Made by a program: the position numbers and the translations under genes
The notes under the pieces: model-generated
Databases searched by the model: none
Told to the model about the DNA's origin: nothing
Seen by the model: only the letters and a program-made list of their open reading frames with translations
DNA from: Streptomyces lydicus
Lineage (GTDB): Bacteria; Actinomycetota; Actinomycetes; Streptomycetales; Streptomycetaceae
Assembly: GCF_004125265.1 (NCBI RefSeq)
Contig: NZ_RDTE01000003.1
Location: 7,564,001-7,628,000, forward strand
Length of the DNA: 64,000 nt
Direction of reading: 5' to 3'
Shown here: positions 9,829 to 18,969 of the stretch, piece after piece
How positions within the stretch are numbered: the first letter of the stretch is position 1
Layout of the letters: every line of letters starts with the position of its first letter

Positions 9829-12472
9829 TGCCCGACTCCTTCCGGGGTTGCTGGTGTGGCGATGGCGCTGGATCCGTCGGGGCAGCGGCACCTTCGTGCT
9901 CCGCCGCTCGGTCTGCTTGTTGCCCGGTTTCTTGCCCGGTCTCCTGCTCCGCCCTGCGTACGGCGGCCTCGAACTCGTCGAGTTCACAACGGACCGCCTC
10001 GGCGTCGACGGGGCGGCGCGCGGCCTGTGCCCCGCGGTCGGCCGCCGGGGCGGTCATGTCGAGCGTCGCTCCCCGCACCCGCCGTCGCAGCGGCCGGCCG
10101 GACGGTGCCGGGCGCGGCTCGCCCGCGGGGGCGGTCCGCTCCGTGTCCGGGCGGGTCGGGAGGCGACGGGGGAGCTCGCCTCGGGGCGCGGGGACGGCGG
10201 GCCGCCGTTCGGGCGGGGCGGCGGGCGTCCGCACCGGCAGGGGGGCGGCGGCGGAGGCCGGTGCGGGCGCGCGGTCGGGGCCAGAGCCGGCCCCGGGGGC
10301 GGGCCCGGTGGACGCCGGCTCGGGCGCTGCCGGCTGCTCTGAAGCGGCCTCGGCCACATCCTCGGTCCCGGCCGCGTCCTCGGCCTCGGTGTCGGTCCCG
10401 GCCACGTCCTCGGCCACCGTCCGGGACGGGACGACGGCCGCGGTCCCTGCCACGTCCGCAGCCGGGGATGCCGTGGCGGCCGGGCTCTCGGTCAGCAGCA
10501 GCGCGGACGGGAGCCAGACGGAGCCGGTGACCCCGCCGCCCGGCGTACGGCACAGGGTGACCCGGATGCCCGAGCGCCGGGCGAGGTTTCCGACCACGAA
10601 CAGGCCGAGGACCTTGGTCGGGACGAGGTCGAGCCGTTCCCGGCGGACCAGCCGGGAATTCTCCTCGTCGAGGCGTTCCGCGCTCATCCCGAGGCCGTGG
10701 TCGATGACCTCGATCAGGGCACCGCCGTCCGAGGTCACATCGGTGCCGGGCCGGACGACGACCTCGACGGGGGTGTCGGACGGGGAGAACGAGACGGCGT
10801 TCTCCAGCAGTTCGGCGAGCATCAGCGTCAGGTCGTCGACGATGTCGGGCGCGACGGTGGCCTCGGTCTCGGACCGCAGGGACACCCGCTGGTACCCCTC
10901 GATCTGACCGAGCCCGGCCCGGATGACGTTGACCAGGGTGGTCGGCCTGGCGTCCATCTCCAGGTCCCGGATCCCGGCGAGCAGCATCAGGCTGTCCGCG
11001 TTGCGCTGGAGACGGACGGCGATGTGGTCGATGCGGTACATCCGCTCCAGGACGCCGGGGTCGGTCTCCTCCCGTTCCACGGCGTCGATCAGCATGAGCT
11101 GGCGGCTGGTGAGGTTGCTGACACGGCGTCCGACGTTGCCGAACATCTCGGCGACGTTGCGGCGGCTGAGCACCTGCCGCTCCAGCAGCGCCGCGGCGGT
11201 GACCTGTACCTGGTTGAACGCCTCGGCCAGGTGGCCGATCTCGTCGTGGACCGGGACGGGGATCGGCCGCGGCCGCAGCGGGGTGCGCTCCGCCGACTCG
11301 TCGTCCTCGACCTTGGCGAGCTCTTCGCCGGCCACGTCGACCACCTGCTGTGCGGCGCCGGTCAGGGCCGACAGCGGACGTACGACCGAGCGCCGGACCA
11401 GGACGGAGAAGGCCAGCCAGGAGGCGAAGCCGAGCAGGGCGAGGCCGAGCATCGCCAGCGCGTTGTACAGGGCACTGCGGGAGAGACCGTCGGCCCGGGC
11501 GGCGATCTGGTCGATCAGCGAGCGGGTGATGTTCAGGCGGGCCTCGGCCTGCCGGGTTCCGGCGGCGATCGCCTGGCGCAGCTGATGCGGGGTCTGGCCC
11601 TGCAGGGAGCCCGGATCGATCTGGAGCTCCGCGAACTGGGCCTCGATGCCGTTCTCCTCGGCATCCCGCTCGATCCCGCCCAGGCGCAGGACCTGCTCCG
11701 GGTCGGCGATCCTGCCGAAACGCTCCGTCTGCTCCTCGTAGAGCTGGTGCGCGCCGACCGCGCGGGTGTACTCGGTGAGCGCATTGGCATCCCGGGTCTG
11801 CGCGGAGAACACCCCGCTCTCGAAGGCCGCGTGGGCGGCGTCGGCGCGCAGCACCGTGTCGAGGAGGTAGGTGACCGAGGACGACGAGGTGCCCACGAAG
11901 CGGTCGAGACCGATCCCGTCGATCAGGTAGCCGACCGCGGCGGCGTACGCGGGATCGATGCCGGCGGCCGGAACCGAGCCCCGCTCGACCTTGTCGCGCA
12001 GCACGGCAAGGCCCCGGATGTAGTCCAGAGCCCGCCCCTCCTCCTTCGGCAGGCCCGCTCCGAACCCGGAACGCACGGCGGTGACCTGGTCATCCGTCGC
12101 ACGCTGCGTCTGGCGGTAGGCGGCGGTGGACGGCAGCGTGGCGCCGGGCCGGGCCGACTCCTGTTCCACGGACAGCAGGAGCGCCTGCCGGTGTTCGGCC
12201 TGGACGTCGTTGATCAGCTTGGTGACCTGCTCGCTGTTGCGCACGAGCTCGGCGCTCCGGCCGGCGTCCCTGGCCTTGTCCATCTGCGTGCTGACGCCGA
12301 TGGCCAGCAGCACGCCGACGACGGCGACGGGCGCGATCACCAGAACGTTGAGCTTCCGGCGGAACGGCCAGCGGTCCAGGAAGTCGCCCGCCTGCCGGCG
12401 AAACCGCGGTCTCATCGGTGAACGCAGGGACGGATCCCGTTCGTGTGGCGGGTCCACTGTGTCCACAGACAC
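9809..12472 (-). CDS. cvnA: CvnA-type membrane sensor histidine kinase (nitrate/nitrite-sensor-like)
   Basis: An 887-residue sensor kinase. Membrane helices lie at about residues 41-61 and 335-359 and enclose an alpha-helical extracytoplasmic domain like the NIT nitrate/nitrite sensor. A HAMP region follows (about 360-430), then a dimerisation helix with a candidate phospho-histidine in YRIDHIAVRLQR (about residue 483). The ATPase domain holds the N-box LAELLENAVSFSP (about 553-565) and the G-box DHGLGM (about 591). The tail after about 660 is long, disordered and rich in Pro, Ala and Glu. The start is GTG 12472, preceded by AAGGAGG with 5-nt spacing; upstream codons lack a ribosome site. It heads the minus-strand conservon. 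Confidence 0.92.
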   Translation of the reverse strand: MSVDTVDPPHERDPSLRSPMRPRFRRQAGDFLDRWPFRRKLNVLVIAPVAVVGVLLAIGVSTQMDKARDAGRSAELVRNSEQVTKLINDVQAEHRQALLLSVEQESARPGATLPSTAAYRQTQRATDDQVTAVRSGFGAGLPKEEGRALDYIRGLAVLRDKVERGSVPAAGIDPAYAAAVGYLIDGIGLDRFVGTSSSSVTYLLDTVLRADAAHAAFESGVFSAQTRDANALTEYTRAVGAHQLYEEQTERFGRIADPEQVLRLGGIERDAEENGIEAQFAELQIDPGSLQGQTPHQLRQAIAAGTRQAEARLNITRSLIDQIAARADGLSRSALYNALAMLGLALLGFASWLAFSVLVRRSVVRPLSALTGAAQQVVDVAGEELAKVEDDESAERTPLRPRPIPVPVHDEIGHLAEAFNQVQVTAAALLERQVLSRRNVAEMFGNVGRRVSNLTSRQLMLIDAVEREETDPGVLERMYRIDHIAVRLQRNADSLMLLAGIRDLEMDARPTTLVNVIRAGLGQIEGYQRVSLRSETEATVAPDIVDDLTLMLAELLENAVSFSPSDTPVEVVVRPGTDVTSDGGALIEVIDHGLGMSAERLDEENSRLVRRERLDLVPTKVLGLFVVGNLARRSGIRVTLCRTPGGGVTGSVWLPSALLLTESPAATASPAADVAGTAAVVPSRTVAEDVAGTDTEAEDAAGTEDVAEAASEQPAAPEPASTGPAPGAGSGPDRAPAPASAAAPLPVRTPAAPPERRPAVPAPRGELPRRLPTRPDTERTAPAGEPRPAPSGRPLRRRVRGATLDMTAPAADRGAQAARRPVDAEAVRCELDEFEAAVRRAEQETGQETGQQADRAAEHEGAAAPTDPAPSPHQQPRKESGSDDADR

Positions 12473-12954
12473 CCGGGCCTCCTTACGACGTGCTTCTGAG
12501 CGGTGACCGAGGTGGTGTTGTTGCCGACCGCCGACAGCGGGGGAGCGTGACGCTTGCGAGTTTTCGCCCCAGGGGAGCGAAAAGATTGCGCCACATGCCC
12601 AACCGGCCGCGAACATTACCGCTTGTGCACGCACAGGCAACACATGACCACCAATGGCCAAGCGGAATTCAACTCTTTGTCACATTTGGCCGGTTACCCC
12701 CTTGTGGAGTGTCATGCCGGCCGACGGAACGACGCCTGGAGGGGGAGAAGAACGTGACCGGATCGTTTCCCACCGGTCCGGGGTCCCGGGCCGGGCCAGG
12801 CCCTGGCTGCGGTCCTGGCTCCGGTCCGGGCCCGGCCCTGGCTCCGGAGGCGCATCCGTACCTCCGAAGGCGGCTGCCTCCCGGTCAACCGCCACCCGTA
12901 ACCTGTCTCCCCCCACCCCAACCCGTATCCTCATCCTGCCCTGCGAGGAGACCC
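12473..12954. other. divergent intergenic region between cvnA and the sugar-binding lipoprotein gene
   Basis: No gene is supported. The region should hold the promoters of the conservon (reading left) and of the lipoprotein gene (reading right). The half nearest cvnA is relatively AT-rich by local standards; the half nearest the lipoprotein gene is low-complexity GGNCCNGG sequence. Confidence 0.5.
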
Positions 12955-14091
12955 GTGCAGCTCACCCGCACGGCGGTCGTGACAGCCGCCGCACTCCTGG
13001 TCATGGCCACCGCCGGCTGCGAATCCGGCGGCGGCACCACCGCGTCCCACGGGAGCTCCGCCAAGCCCGGCTGCCCCGCCGCCCTCTCCAGGGCCAAGCA
13101 AGCCGTCAAGAAGGCCGAGGCGGTCAACGCCCCCTGGAAGGGGCCCACCACAGGACCCCGGGCCGCCCACGACAAGACCGTCGTCTACATCGCCCAGACC
13201 CTGACCAACCCCGGTGTCACCGGGGTCGCCCAAGGTGTCCAGGAAGCCGCCGGGATCGTCGGTTGGCACGCCCGCACCCTCAACGGCCAGGGCACACCCA
13301 GCGGTCTCAGGTCCGCCTTCAAACAGGCCCTCAGCCTCAAGCCGGACGGCATCGTCATCAGCGGATTCGACCCCGGGACGGCCGCGGCGGAGGTCAAGAA
13401 GGCTCATGCGGAGGGAATCCCGCTGATCGGCTGGCACGCCGCCCCGACCCCCGGTCCCAGCAAGGACCCGCAGCTCTTCACCAACATCACCTCGCGGGTC
13501 GAGGACGTCGCGAAGATCAGCGCCGACTGGATCATCGCCCGCTCTCACGGCCGCGCCGGCGTCGTCCTGTTCACCGACGCCACGGTGCCCTTCGCCAAGC
13601 ACAAGTCCGACCTGATCAAGAAGGAACTCGCCACCTGCTCGGGCACCGAGCTGCTGAGCTACACCAACATGCCCATTCCCCAGGTCAACAGGCGCTCCAT
13701 CGGGGAAGTCCGCTCCCTGCTGTCCCGTTTCGGCCGCAAGTGGACCTACTCCGCCGCCATCAACGACCTGTACTTCCAGCACGCCGCCCCCGCCCTGCGT
13801 GCCGCGGGCAAGGACGGCGCCGGCGCCCCCTTCAGCATCGGCGCCGGCGACGGCGACCCGTCGGCCTTCCAGCGCGTCAACGGCAAGGAGTTCCAGGCCG
13901 CCACCGTGCCCGAACCCCTCTCCGAACAGGGCTGGCAGATCATCGACGAGTTCAACCGCGCCTTCACCGGTGCCCCCGACAGCGGGTACGTCGCCCCCGC
14001 CCACATCGCCACCGCCGCCAACACCGGCGGCGCCCTGTCGTGGGACTCCGAGGGCTACCGCCAGGCCTACCGCAAGATCTGGGGCAAGTGA
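12955..14091 (+). CDS. orphan sugar ABC-transporter substrate-binding lipoprotein (Peripla_BP_4 type)
   Basis: This 378-residue protein starts at GTG 12955 behind GCGAGGAG. An N-terminal hydrophobic segment ends in a lipobox-like ATAGC at about residues 19-23, so it should be an exported, lipid-anchored protein. The mature part has the two-lobed ribose-binding-protein pattern: VYIAQTLTNPGVTGVAQGVQ, then KPDGIVISGFDPGTAAAEVKK, and AADWII-like DWIIARSHGRAGVVLFTD. It should bind a sugar or related small ligand outside the membrane. No permease or ATPase gene is adjacent, so it either shares a transporter encoded elsewhere or feeds a sensor; the neighbouring conservon kinase is a speculative partner. 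Confidence 0.85.
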   Translation: MQLTRTAVVTAAALLVMATAGCESGGGTTASHGSSAKPGCPAALSRAKQAVKKAEAVNAPWKGPTTGPRAAHDKTVVYIAQTLTNPGVTGVAQGVQEAAGIVGWHARTLNGQGTPSGLRSAFKQALSLKPDGIVISGFDPGTAAAEVKKAHAEGIPLIGWHAAPTPGPSKDPQLFTNITSRVEDVAKISADWIIARSHGRAGVVLFTDATVPFAKHKSDLIKKELATCSGTELLSYTNMPIPQVNRRSIGEVRSLLSRFGRKWTYSAAINDLYFQHAAPALRAAGKDGAGAPFSIGAGDGDPSAFQRVNGKEFQAATVPEPLSEQGWQIIDEFNRAFTGAPDSGYVAPAHIATAANTGGALSWDSEGYRQAYRKIWGK

Positions 14092-14098
14092 GTGCTCT

Positions 14099-14130
14099 CC
14101 CCGTCCGGCTCCACCCGGAGCCGGACGGGG
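14099..14130 (+). terminator. intrinsic terminator after the sugar-binding lipoprotein gene
   Basis: A 14-bp perfect stem, CCCCGTCCGGCTCC with its complement, closes a 4-nt ACCC loop 7 nt after the stop codon. Confidence 0.8.
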
Positions 14131-14160
14131 TGACTTCGGCACGGTGGGGTGACTTCGGCA
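14127..14160. repeat. 15-bp direct repeat (two copies, 19-bp period)
   Basis: GGGGTGACTTCGGCA occurs at 14127-14141 and 14146-14160, between the terminator and the promoter of the following gene. It may be a paired regulator half-site or a small tandem duplication. Confidence 0.7.
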
Positions 14161-14199
14161 TGGCGAGGGGACAGGACGCCCGGTGGGATACTTGACGTC

Positions 14200-14742
14200 A
14201 TGACGGGGACCGTGTCCGGTGACTTCGAGCTGACCATGGACGAGTTGCGAGCCGTGGCACGCTACGCGGCCCGGACCGCTCAGGAAGTCCTCCCCGTGTT
14301 CGAAGACGCCCACCCCGGTGATTCCCGGCCTCGCGCCGCTCTTGACGCCGCCTGGGAGTTCGCGGGCGGCGCGAGACGGACCAAGCTGCAGCGCGTCACC
14401 TCGTTGGACGCACACCGGGCGGCGAAGGAGGCCTCCACCGAAGCCTCCTCCCTCGCTGCGCGCGCGGCGGGCGATGCCGCGGCCGCCGCGTACCTCCACC
14501 CGATCGCGAAAGCTCACCAGGTGGGCCACATCCTGCGCGCCGCCGCATGTGCCGCCCGCATAGCGGAAATCACCGCAGGCGACGATCCCGCGGTCGGCAA
14601 CAGGATGATCGAGCAGGCCCGACGGCGCGCCACACCGGTCCTGATCGGTGTTCTTCACCGGTATCCCCTCGCACCGGCCGGCAAGAACCGCGTGGCGCAA
14701 TTGATGACCGCCCTGGACGCTTCGCTGCGCGCGTCCGGCTGA
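14200..14742 (+). CDS. putative immunity-like protein (Imm-5-like helical family)
   Basis: This 180-residue, all-alpha, alanine-rich protein opens with DFELTMDELRAVARYAARTA and contains KAHQVGHILRAAACAARIAE. This pattern matches a Streptomyces family annotated as putative immunity proteins, formerly mislabelled as SbcC-like exonucleases; the assignment is from memory of the family. The start at ATG 14200 has no ribosome site but is preceded by GATACT 7 nt upstream, so the message is probably leaderless. No toxin gene is adjacent, so an immunity role is unproven. It is followed 12 nt later by the converging phosphoesterase gene. Confidence 0.65.
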   Translation: MTGTVSGDFELTMDELRAVARYAARTAQEVLPVFEDAHPGDSRPRAALDAAWEFAGGARRTKLQRVTSLDAHRAAKEASTEASSLAARAAGDAAAAAYLHPIAKAHQVGHILRAAACAARIAEITAGDDPAVGNRMIEQARRRATPVLIGVLHRYPLAPAGKNRVAQLMTALDASLRASG

Positions 14743-14754
14743 GGGAAGCGGGAA

Positions 14755-15516
14755 TCACGGCATCCGGGTGCGTCCGTCCCGTGGGGCGAAGATTTCGAGG
14801 GCGTCCGCGTCGGAGGCGCGCGCGTGCAGGAAGTAGTCGGTCCACGCGGCGATGTCGGGGTAGGACGACTCCCGGCAGACCTGGGTGACGGCGGCCTCGA
14901 TGTCGAAGTGCGTGGTGCGCAGGTCGATGCCGGGGCCCAGGAGGGCCCAGTGCGCTCCGGTTCTTCCGTAGGGCATACCGACGCTGCCGGGGTTGAGGAC
15001 CATGCGGCCGTGGGCGAGGCGGACGAACGGCATATGGGTGTGGCCGCAGACCACGGTGCGGATGCCGGTGTCGAGTCCGTCGAAGACCTCCTTCCAGCGG
15101 TCGGGGCGGGAGTCGACCAGGACGACCTCTTCATCGTCACGGGGCGTGGCATGGCAGAACAGCACCTGCCCCAGGCCGCGCACGGAGAGGGAGAGCGACG
15201 GTGGCAGCGACCCGAGCAGGTCGAGGTGGTCCTCGCGGAGCTGTTCGGCGGCCCACGGAGCGATGGGGTCGGGGATCGTGTCGCGCTGCCCCCGGCGGTA
15301 CTCCAGGAGTTCCCGGTCGGCGTTTCCGCTGATCCAGAGGACCCGGTCGCCCAGCCCGGTCAGCCGGTCGAGAACCTGGGTGGGCTGCGGGCCCGCGGTG
15401 ATGTCGCCGGTGAGCACGATACGGTCGGCTGCGCTGACCTCCGGTTCGGCGAGCACGGCCTCCAGGGCCGGCAGGACTCCGTGGATGTCGGACAGGACCG
15501 CTACTCGGTTCAGCAT
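14755..15516 (-). CDS. calcineurin-like metallophosphoesterase (YfcE/MJ0936-like)
   Basis: A 253-residue phosphodiesterase with the complete two-metal motif set: VLSDIHG at the N-terminus, LTGDITAGP, ISGNADRE in place of the usual GNH(D/E), and VVCGHTHMPF. Such enzymes hydrolyse phosphodiesters or cyclic nucleotides in the cytoplasm; the substrate is not predictable. The start at ATG 15516 (GTG 15522 is in frame) has no Shine-Dalgarno but carries CACACT 7 nt upstream, which suggests a leaderless mRNA. It converges with the preceding gene and stands alone. Confidence 0.85.
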   Translation of the reverse strand: MLNRVAVLSDIHGVLPALEAVLAEPEVSAADRIVLTGDITAGPQPTQVLDRLTGLGDRVLWISGNADRELLEYRRGQRDTIPDPIAPWAAEQLREDHLDLLGSLPPSLSLSVRGLGQVLFCHATPRDDEEVVLVDSRPDRWKEVFDGLDTGIRTVVCGHTHMPFVRLAHGRMVLNPGSVGMPYGRTGAHWALLGPGIDLRTTHFDIEAAVTQVCRESSYPDIAAWTDYFLHARASDADALEIFAPRDGRTRMP

Positions 15517-15656
15517 GGTCACCAGTGTGGGGTGAGGGCGGCCGGGCGGCCGGATCGTTCGCCGTGCGCGTAGCTCAAGCCGGGGGCGTTGCGGAGTGCA
15601 TGGCCGCCGGGCGGCCCGCCGCCCCGTGCGCAGGGAGCGAGGCCCTGGAAAGGGGC

Positions 15657-15702
15657 AGCGGACCGCGGACCGCGGACCGCGGTCCGCGGACCGCGGTCCG
15701 CT
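15657..15702. repeat. heptamer tandem repeat GCGGWCC x6, near-palindromic
   Basis: Six consecutive 7-bp units follow GCGGACC or GCGGTCC in the order A, A, A, T, A, T. Because the unit and its complement overlap, the block can fold into several alternative GC hairpins. It lies between the 3' end of the permease gene and the promoter of the phosphoesterase gene, and probably acts as a terminator or structural spacer. Confidence 0.75.
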
Positions 15703-15735
15703 GGCCGGGCGGGGCGGGGCGGGCGAAGGCGCCGA

Positions 15736-17268
15736 CTACGGCGTGGAGGCCGCCCGCTCCGGGGCCGGTGTCTGCGACGGGTTGTTGCGTGGGTGCCGCG
15801 GGTTGAGGAACCACTTGCGGGCGGAGACGAACCACCAGGTGCCGGCGAAGACCAGCACCACACCCACCGTGATGGGCGCGTAGTTGAACGTCTCGATGGT
15901 CACCGGGCTCTGCTGGGGCAGCATGAACAGCACGGTGATGACCACGACCCAGCCGACCGCTACCAGGCCCACGGGCTTGGACCAGCGCCCCAGGTGCCAG
16001 GGGCCGCGCGTGAAGCGCTCTCCCTGGCGCAGGCGCAGCAGCGTGGGCACCACATAGGCGATGTACAGACCGATCGTCGCGATGGATGTGACGGCGGCGT
16101 ACGCGGTCGTGTTGAACAGGTACGGCAGGCCGAGGAGGAAGGCACCGCCGGCGGCGAGCCACACGGCGTTGGTGGGCGTGCGGGTCCCCGGGTGGAGCTT
16201 GTGCCAGACGGCGGAGAACGGCAGCGCCCCGTCGCGGGAGAAGGCGTAGATCATGCGGGAGTTGGCCGTCACGGACGCCATACCGCAGAACAGCTGGGCG
16301 CCGATGATGACGAGCAGCATCAGCTTGCCGGTGCTGGCACCGAGGGCGTCCAGGAAGATCTGGGCCGGCGGCACACCGGTGTCCGACTTCAGGGCGCCGG
16401 TGTAGGACTGGATGGCGAAGGTCAGACCGAAGAGCAGCACGAATCCGGCCGCCCAGGACACGACGATCGAGCGGACGATTCCCTTCGGCCCCTCGACCGA
16501 GGCGTTCTTCGTCTCCTCCGTCATATGGGCGGACGCGTCATAGCCGGTGAAGGTGTACTGCGCCATCAGGAGCCCGATGAGCGCGACGTAGACCGCGGAG
16601 CCCCAGCCGGTGTTGTTGACGAACTCGGTGAAGACGAAGCCGGGGGACTGGTGCTTGTCGGGGATCAGCAGCAGGGCGCCGACGATCACCACGACGCCGA
16701 TCAGATGCCACCACACCGAGACGGTGTTGAAGAAGCCGACGACGCGCACCCGGAAGGTGTTCACGAAGGCGTGCAGCAGCAGGATCACGCCGAAGAGCGT
16801 GATCGTGTGGGCGGGCGTGGCGGCGTAGCCGAACTGGAGGTTCAGGTAGGCGTTGAGGAAGGAGGCGGCACCGAAGTCGATGCCCGCGGTGACGGCCACC
16901 TGGCCCAGTGTGTTGAACCAGCCGGTGAACCAGGCCCAGGCCGGAGCGGACTTCTGCGGGGCGAGCTTGTGCGCCCAGAAGTAGAGGCCGGCGGAGGTCG
17001 GATAGGAGGAGCAGACCTCGGCCATGGCCAGGCCGACGAACAGGGTCATCAGGCCGACGAGAACCCAGCCCCACATGATCAGGGCCGGTCCGCCGGTGTT
17101 CATGCCGAACCCGTACATGGTCAGGCAGCCGGACAGGATGCTGATGATGGTGAAGGAGACGGCGAAGTTCTGCCGCCCGGACATCGAGCGGTCCAAGGTC
17201 TGGGTGATGCCGAGTTCGGCGAGGCGTTCCTCCTCCGTCTGCGTGACGCTTGGCATGTCCAATGGCAT
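15736..17268 (-). CDS. APC-superfamily amino acid permease
   Basis: A 510-residue integral membrane protein with about 12 predicted helices. The first helix region, RQNFAVSFTIISILSGCLT, carries the conserved APC unwound-helix glycine pattern, and the second is followed by EVCSSYPTSAGLYFWAHKLAP, typical of the amino-acid/choline/GABA permease branch (BAT1 and UgaP-like). It should import an amino acid or amine by proton symport. ATG 17268 has AGGAGAGGG 7 nt upstream. It follows a hypothetical helical protein on the same strand after 81 nt, so the two could share a transcript. Confidence 0.88.
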   Translation of the reverse strand: MPLDMPSVTQTEEERLAELGITQTLDRSMSGRQNFAVSFTIISILSGCLTMYGFGMNTGGPALIMWGWVLVGLMTLFVGLAMAEVCSSYPTSAGLYFWAHKLAPQKSAPAWAWFTGWFNTLGQVAVTAGIDFGAASFLNAYLNLQFGYAATPAHTITLFGVILLLHAFVNTFRVRVVGFFNTVSVWWHLIGVVVIVGALLLIPDKHQSPGFVFTEFVNNTGWGSAVYVALIGLLMAQYTFTGYDASAHMTEETKNASVEGPKGIVRSIVVSWAAGFVLLFGLTFAIQSYTGALKSDTGVPPAQIFLDALGASTGKLMLLVIIGAQLFCGMASVTANSRMIYAFSRDGALPFSAVWHKLHPGTRTPTNAVWLAAGGAFLLGLPYLFNTTAYAAVTSIATIGLYIAYVVPTLLRLRQGERFTRGPWHLGRWSKPVGLVAVGWVVVITVLFMLPQQSPVTIETFNYAPITVGVVLVFAGTWWFVSARKWFLNPRHPRNNPSQTPAPERAASTP

Positions 17269-17349
17269 GGCTGGGCCCTCTCCTGGTGATGGCGCGGTGC
17301 ATGGCGGGACAACATCGGTCTGCTCGGCCTCGGTCGCTACGGACAGCCC

Positions 17350-18291
17350 TTAAGGTGCGGCTCCCTTCACCGCCCACTTCCGGTGACGGGTGAAGAGCTG
17401 CTGGGCGTCCCCGCAGTAGCTCCACGGCACATCCGTGGCGTACGGGCCGATGGCATCGAACACCTCGGCCGCCGCCCGGTGCTGATTCGCGAAGGACAGT
17501 GCGTGGGCCAGGTAGTTGGCGTCCTCATGGAAGGCGGCGTGCGGCACCGAAGGGGCCCGGTAGGTCCACCAGTTCGCCCACGCCTGCTGGGTCGACGGGT
17601 TGTCCGTCCACGGATGGACGGTCAGGCCGTACCGGTGCCCTTCCTTCCTCATCCGCGTGCGGTGCGACTCGGCGAGCGCGACCAGCGGCAGGACGTGCAA
17701 GGGCATTCCGCGGGGGACATGGGCACACCGTTCCTGCGCCCAGTGGAACATCTCGCCCGCCACGCCGTGCCAGTCGGGGAACATGTAGGTGAGGATTTCG
17801 TGGTGCGCCTCGCGGTTCCACGGGTCGCGTGCCTCGACCTCCTGCCACACGCTCTGCACGGTCTCCCGCCACTGCCGGTCGCGGTCGGGGGAGTGGTAGC
17901 GCAGCAGGGCGAGCATGACGACGTAGGGCGTGGGATCGGCGGGCAGGGTGTCAGCGGCGGTATGGCAGCTCTGCCAGGCCTCTTCCATCTCCGTGCCGCT
18001 GCCCTGTCCTCGTGGGCCGGCCATCGAGCGCAGGGCCTGGACGGTGGCGAGGAGGGCCAGGGCATGCGGCGAACGCGGTTCGGCCTGCGCCCAGGTGTCG
18101 GCGAAGGTGAGCCGGGCTCCCGCGCGGGCGAGTACCTGGAGGCGGAAGATACGGCGGTCCCAGTCGGCGCCGGTCGCGGCCAGCAGTTCGCGTGCGCTCT
18201 CCCATCGGCCCATGGCGGCGTCCTCCACGACCGCGCGCAACCGGGAGTCGTCGCGGGCCGGATGCCGGTCGAAGGCCGGCTGGCGTCTCAC
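17350..18291 (-). CDS. hypothetical helical (TPR-like) protein
   Basis: A 313-residue protein that was not assigned to a named family. It is rich in Ala, Arg and Trp, predicted all-alpha, with repeats of about 35 residues that suggest TPR-like hairpins (for example MGRWESARELLAATGADW and FANQHRAAAEVFDAIG). It has no signal peptide or membrane segment. Third-position GC is high throughout and it is the only credible frame. The start is a GTG without a clear ribosome site; an internal ATG at MGRWESAR is an alternative. The permease gene follows on the same strand, which hints at shared regulation only. Confidence 0.6.
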   Translation of the reverse strand: MRRQPAFDRHPARDDSRLRAVVEDAAMGRWESARELLAATGADWDRRIFRLQVLARAGARLTFADTWAQAEPRSPHALALLATVQALRSMAGPRGQGSGTEMEEAWQSCHTAADTLPADPTPYVVMLALLRYHSPDRDRQWRETVQSVWQEVEARDPWNREAHHEILTYMFPDWHGVAGEMFHWAQERCAHVPRGMPLHVLPLVALAESHRTRMRKEGHRYGLTVHPWTDNPSTQQAWANWWTYRAPSVPHAAFHEDANYLAHALSFANQHRAAAEVFDAIGPYATDVPWSYCGDAQQLFTRHRKWAVKGAAP

Positions 18292-18969
18292 GGCTGCCCC
18301 GTCACGGTCTTCTCGGGTGAGGGAGGCGGTTCCTCACCGTGCGCAGGGGCGGTGTGACCAGGCACTGTTCAGGCCTCCGGGTGGGCGTCCGCCGCGATGG
18401 ACGCCGACGTAGGGGGGAGCGCGCCGTGCTGGGCGAACGGCCGGGGCGGCGGCGAGGGCGCGGGGCGGACCGACGACGATGCAGGTCGGGGCGGTGTCGC
18501 ACCGGTCCGTGCCGCGGTGCCGTCTCGTCCGTAGGCGAAAGCCCGCGGCGAGCTTGAGGGGCCATCACCGGAATCACCGGAATCTCCTGTACGTGGGGGT
18601 ACATGGGCCTGTGCAAGCCGGCTGTCAACTTCGGTCATGAAGTGCTGACTTGAGAAAGAAGACTATTCACTGATGCGCGGTGGCGCACATTCCTTTGGTG
18701 ATAAAGGTCATGCGAGGAGCGCCCGGAGAGGCGCGGTGGGGGCGCGGTGGGATGGTGCGCGCCCCGTGGCGCCTCGGGTGCTCGGTCGGTTGGACCGGCA
18801 TACGGCGAACGGGTCCCCGGAGCATCGGCCCGCCGGTGTGCCGGACGGTACAGCTGCGGAGCAGCCAACCCCTTTTGGTCACGACATCATCACAGGTTCT
18901 TCACTTCATCTATTTCGATGTTCAACCACTCGCTACTCTCCCGGTTCCAGACACCTTGGGGGGATCGTG
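18292..18969. other. long intergenic region upstream of the small membrane-protein genes
   Basis: Mostly non-coding by codon bias. It includes a less GC-rich patch (about 18600-18700) and an AT-rich promoter-like patch (about 18885-18950) just before the next plus-strand gene. A low-confidence minus-strand frame is listed separately. A 9-bp unit, TCACCGGAA, is repeated in tandem near 18565. Confidence 0.5.
18369..18638 (-). CDS. possible small Ser/Pro/Ala-rich protein (low confidence)
   Basis: An 89-codon frame opening MTEVDSRLAQAHVPP. Its second half has high third-position GC but its first half does not, and no ribosome site precedes the ATG. It would be disordered. It lies upstream of the helical hypothetical gene on the same strand. 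It may be a real small gene or chance. Confidence 0.22.
   Translation of the reverse strand: MTEVDSRLAQAHVPPRTGDSGDSGDGPSSSPRAFAYGRDGTAARTGATPPRPASSSVRPAPSPPPRPFAQHGALPPTSASIAADAHPEA

Noticed and set aside
9809..12661. Longer cvnA with 63 extra N-terminal residues
   Set aside because: AAGGAGG with 5-nt spacing marks GTG 12472, and the upstream codons show no kinase-like sequence.
14200..14742. Toxin-immunity pair
   Set aside because: The immunity-like gene has no toxin gene next to it; both neighbours are unrelated.
15657..15702. Heptamer array as a CRISPR array
   Set aside because: There are no spacers; the units are contiguous 7-mers.
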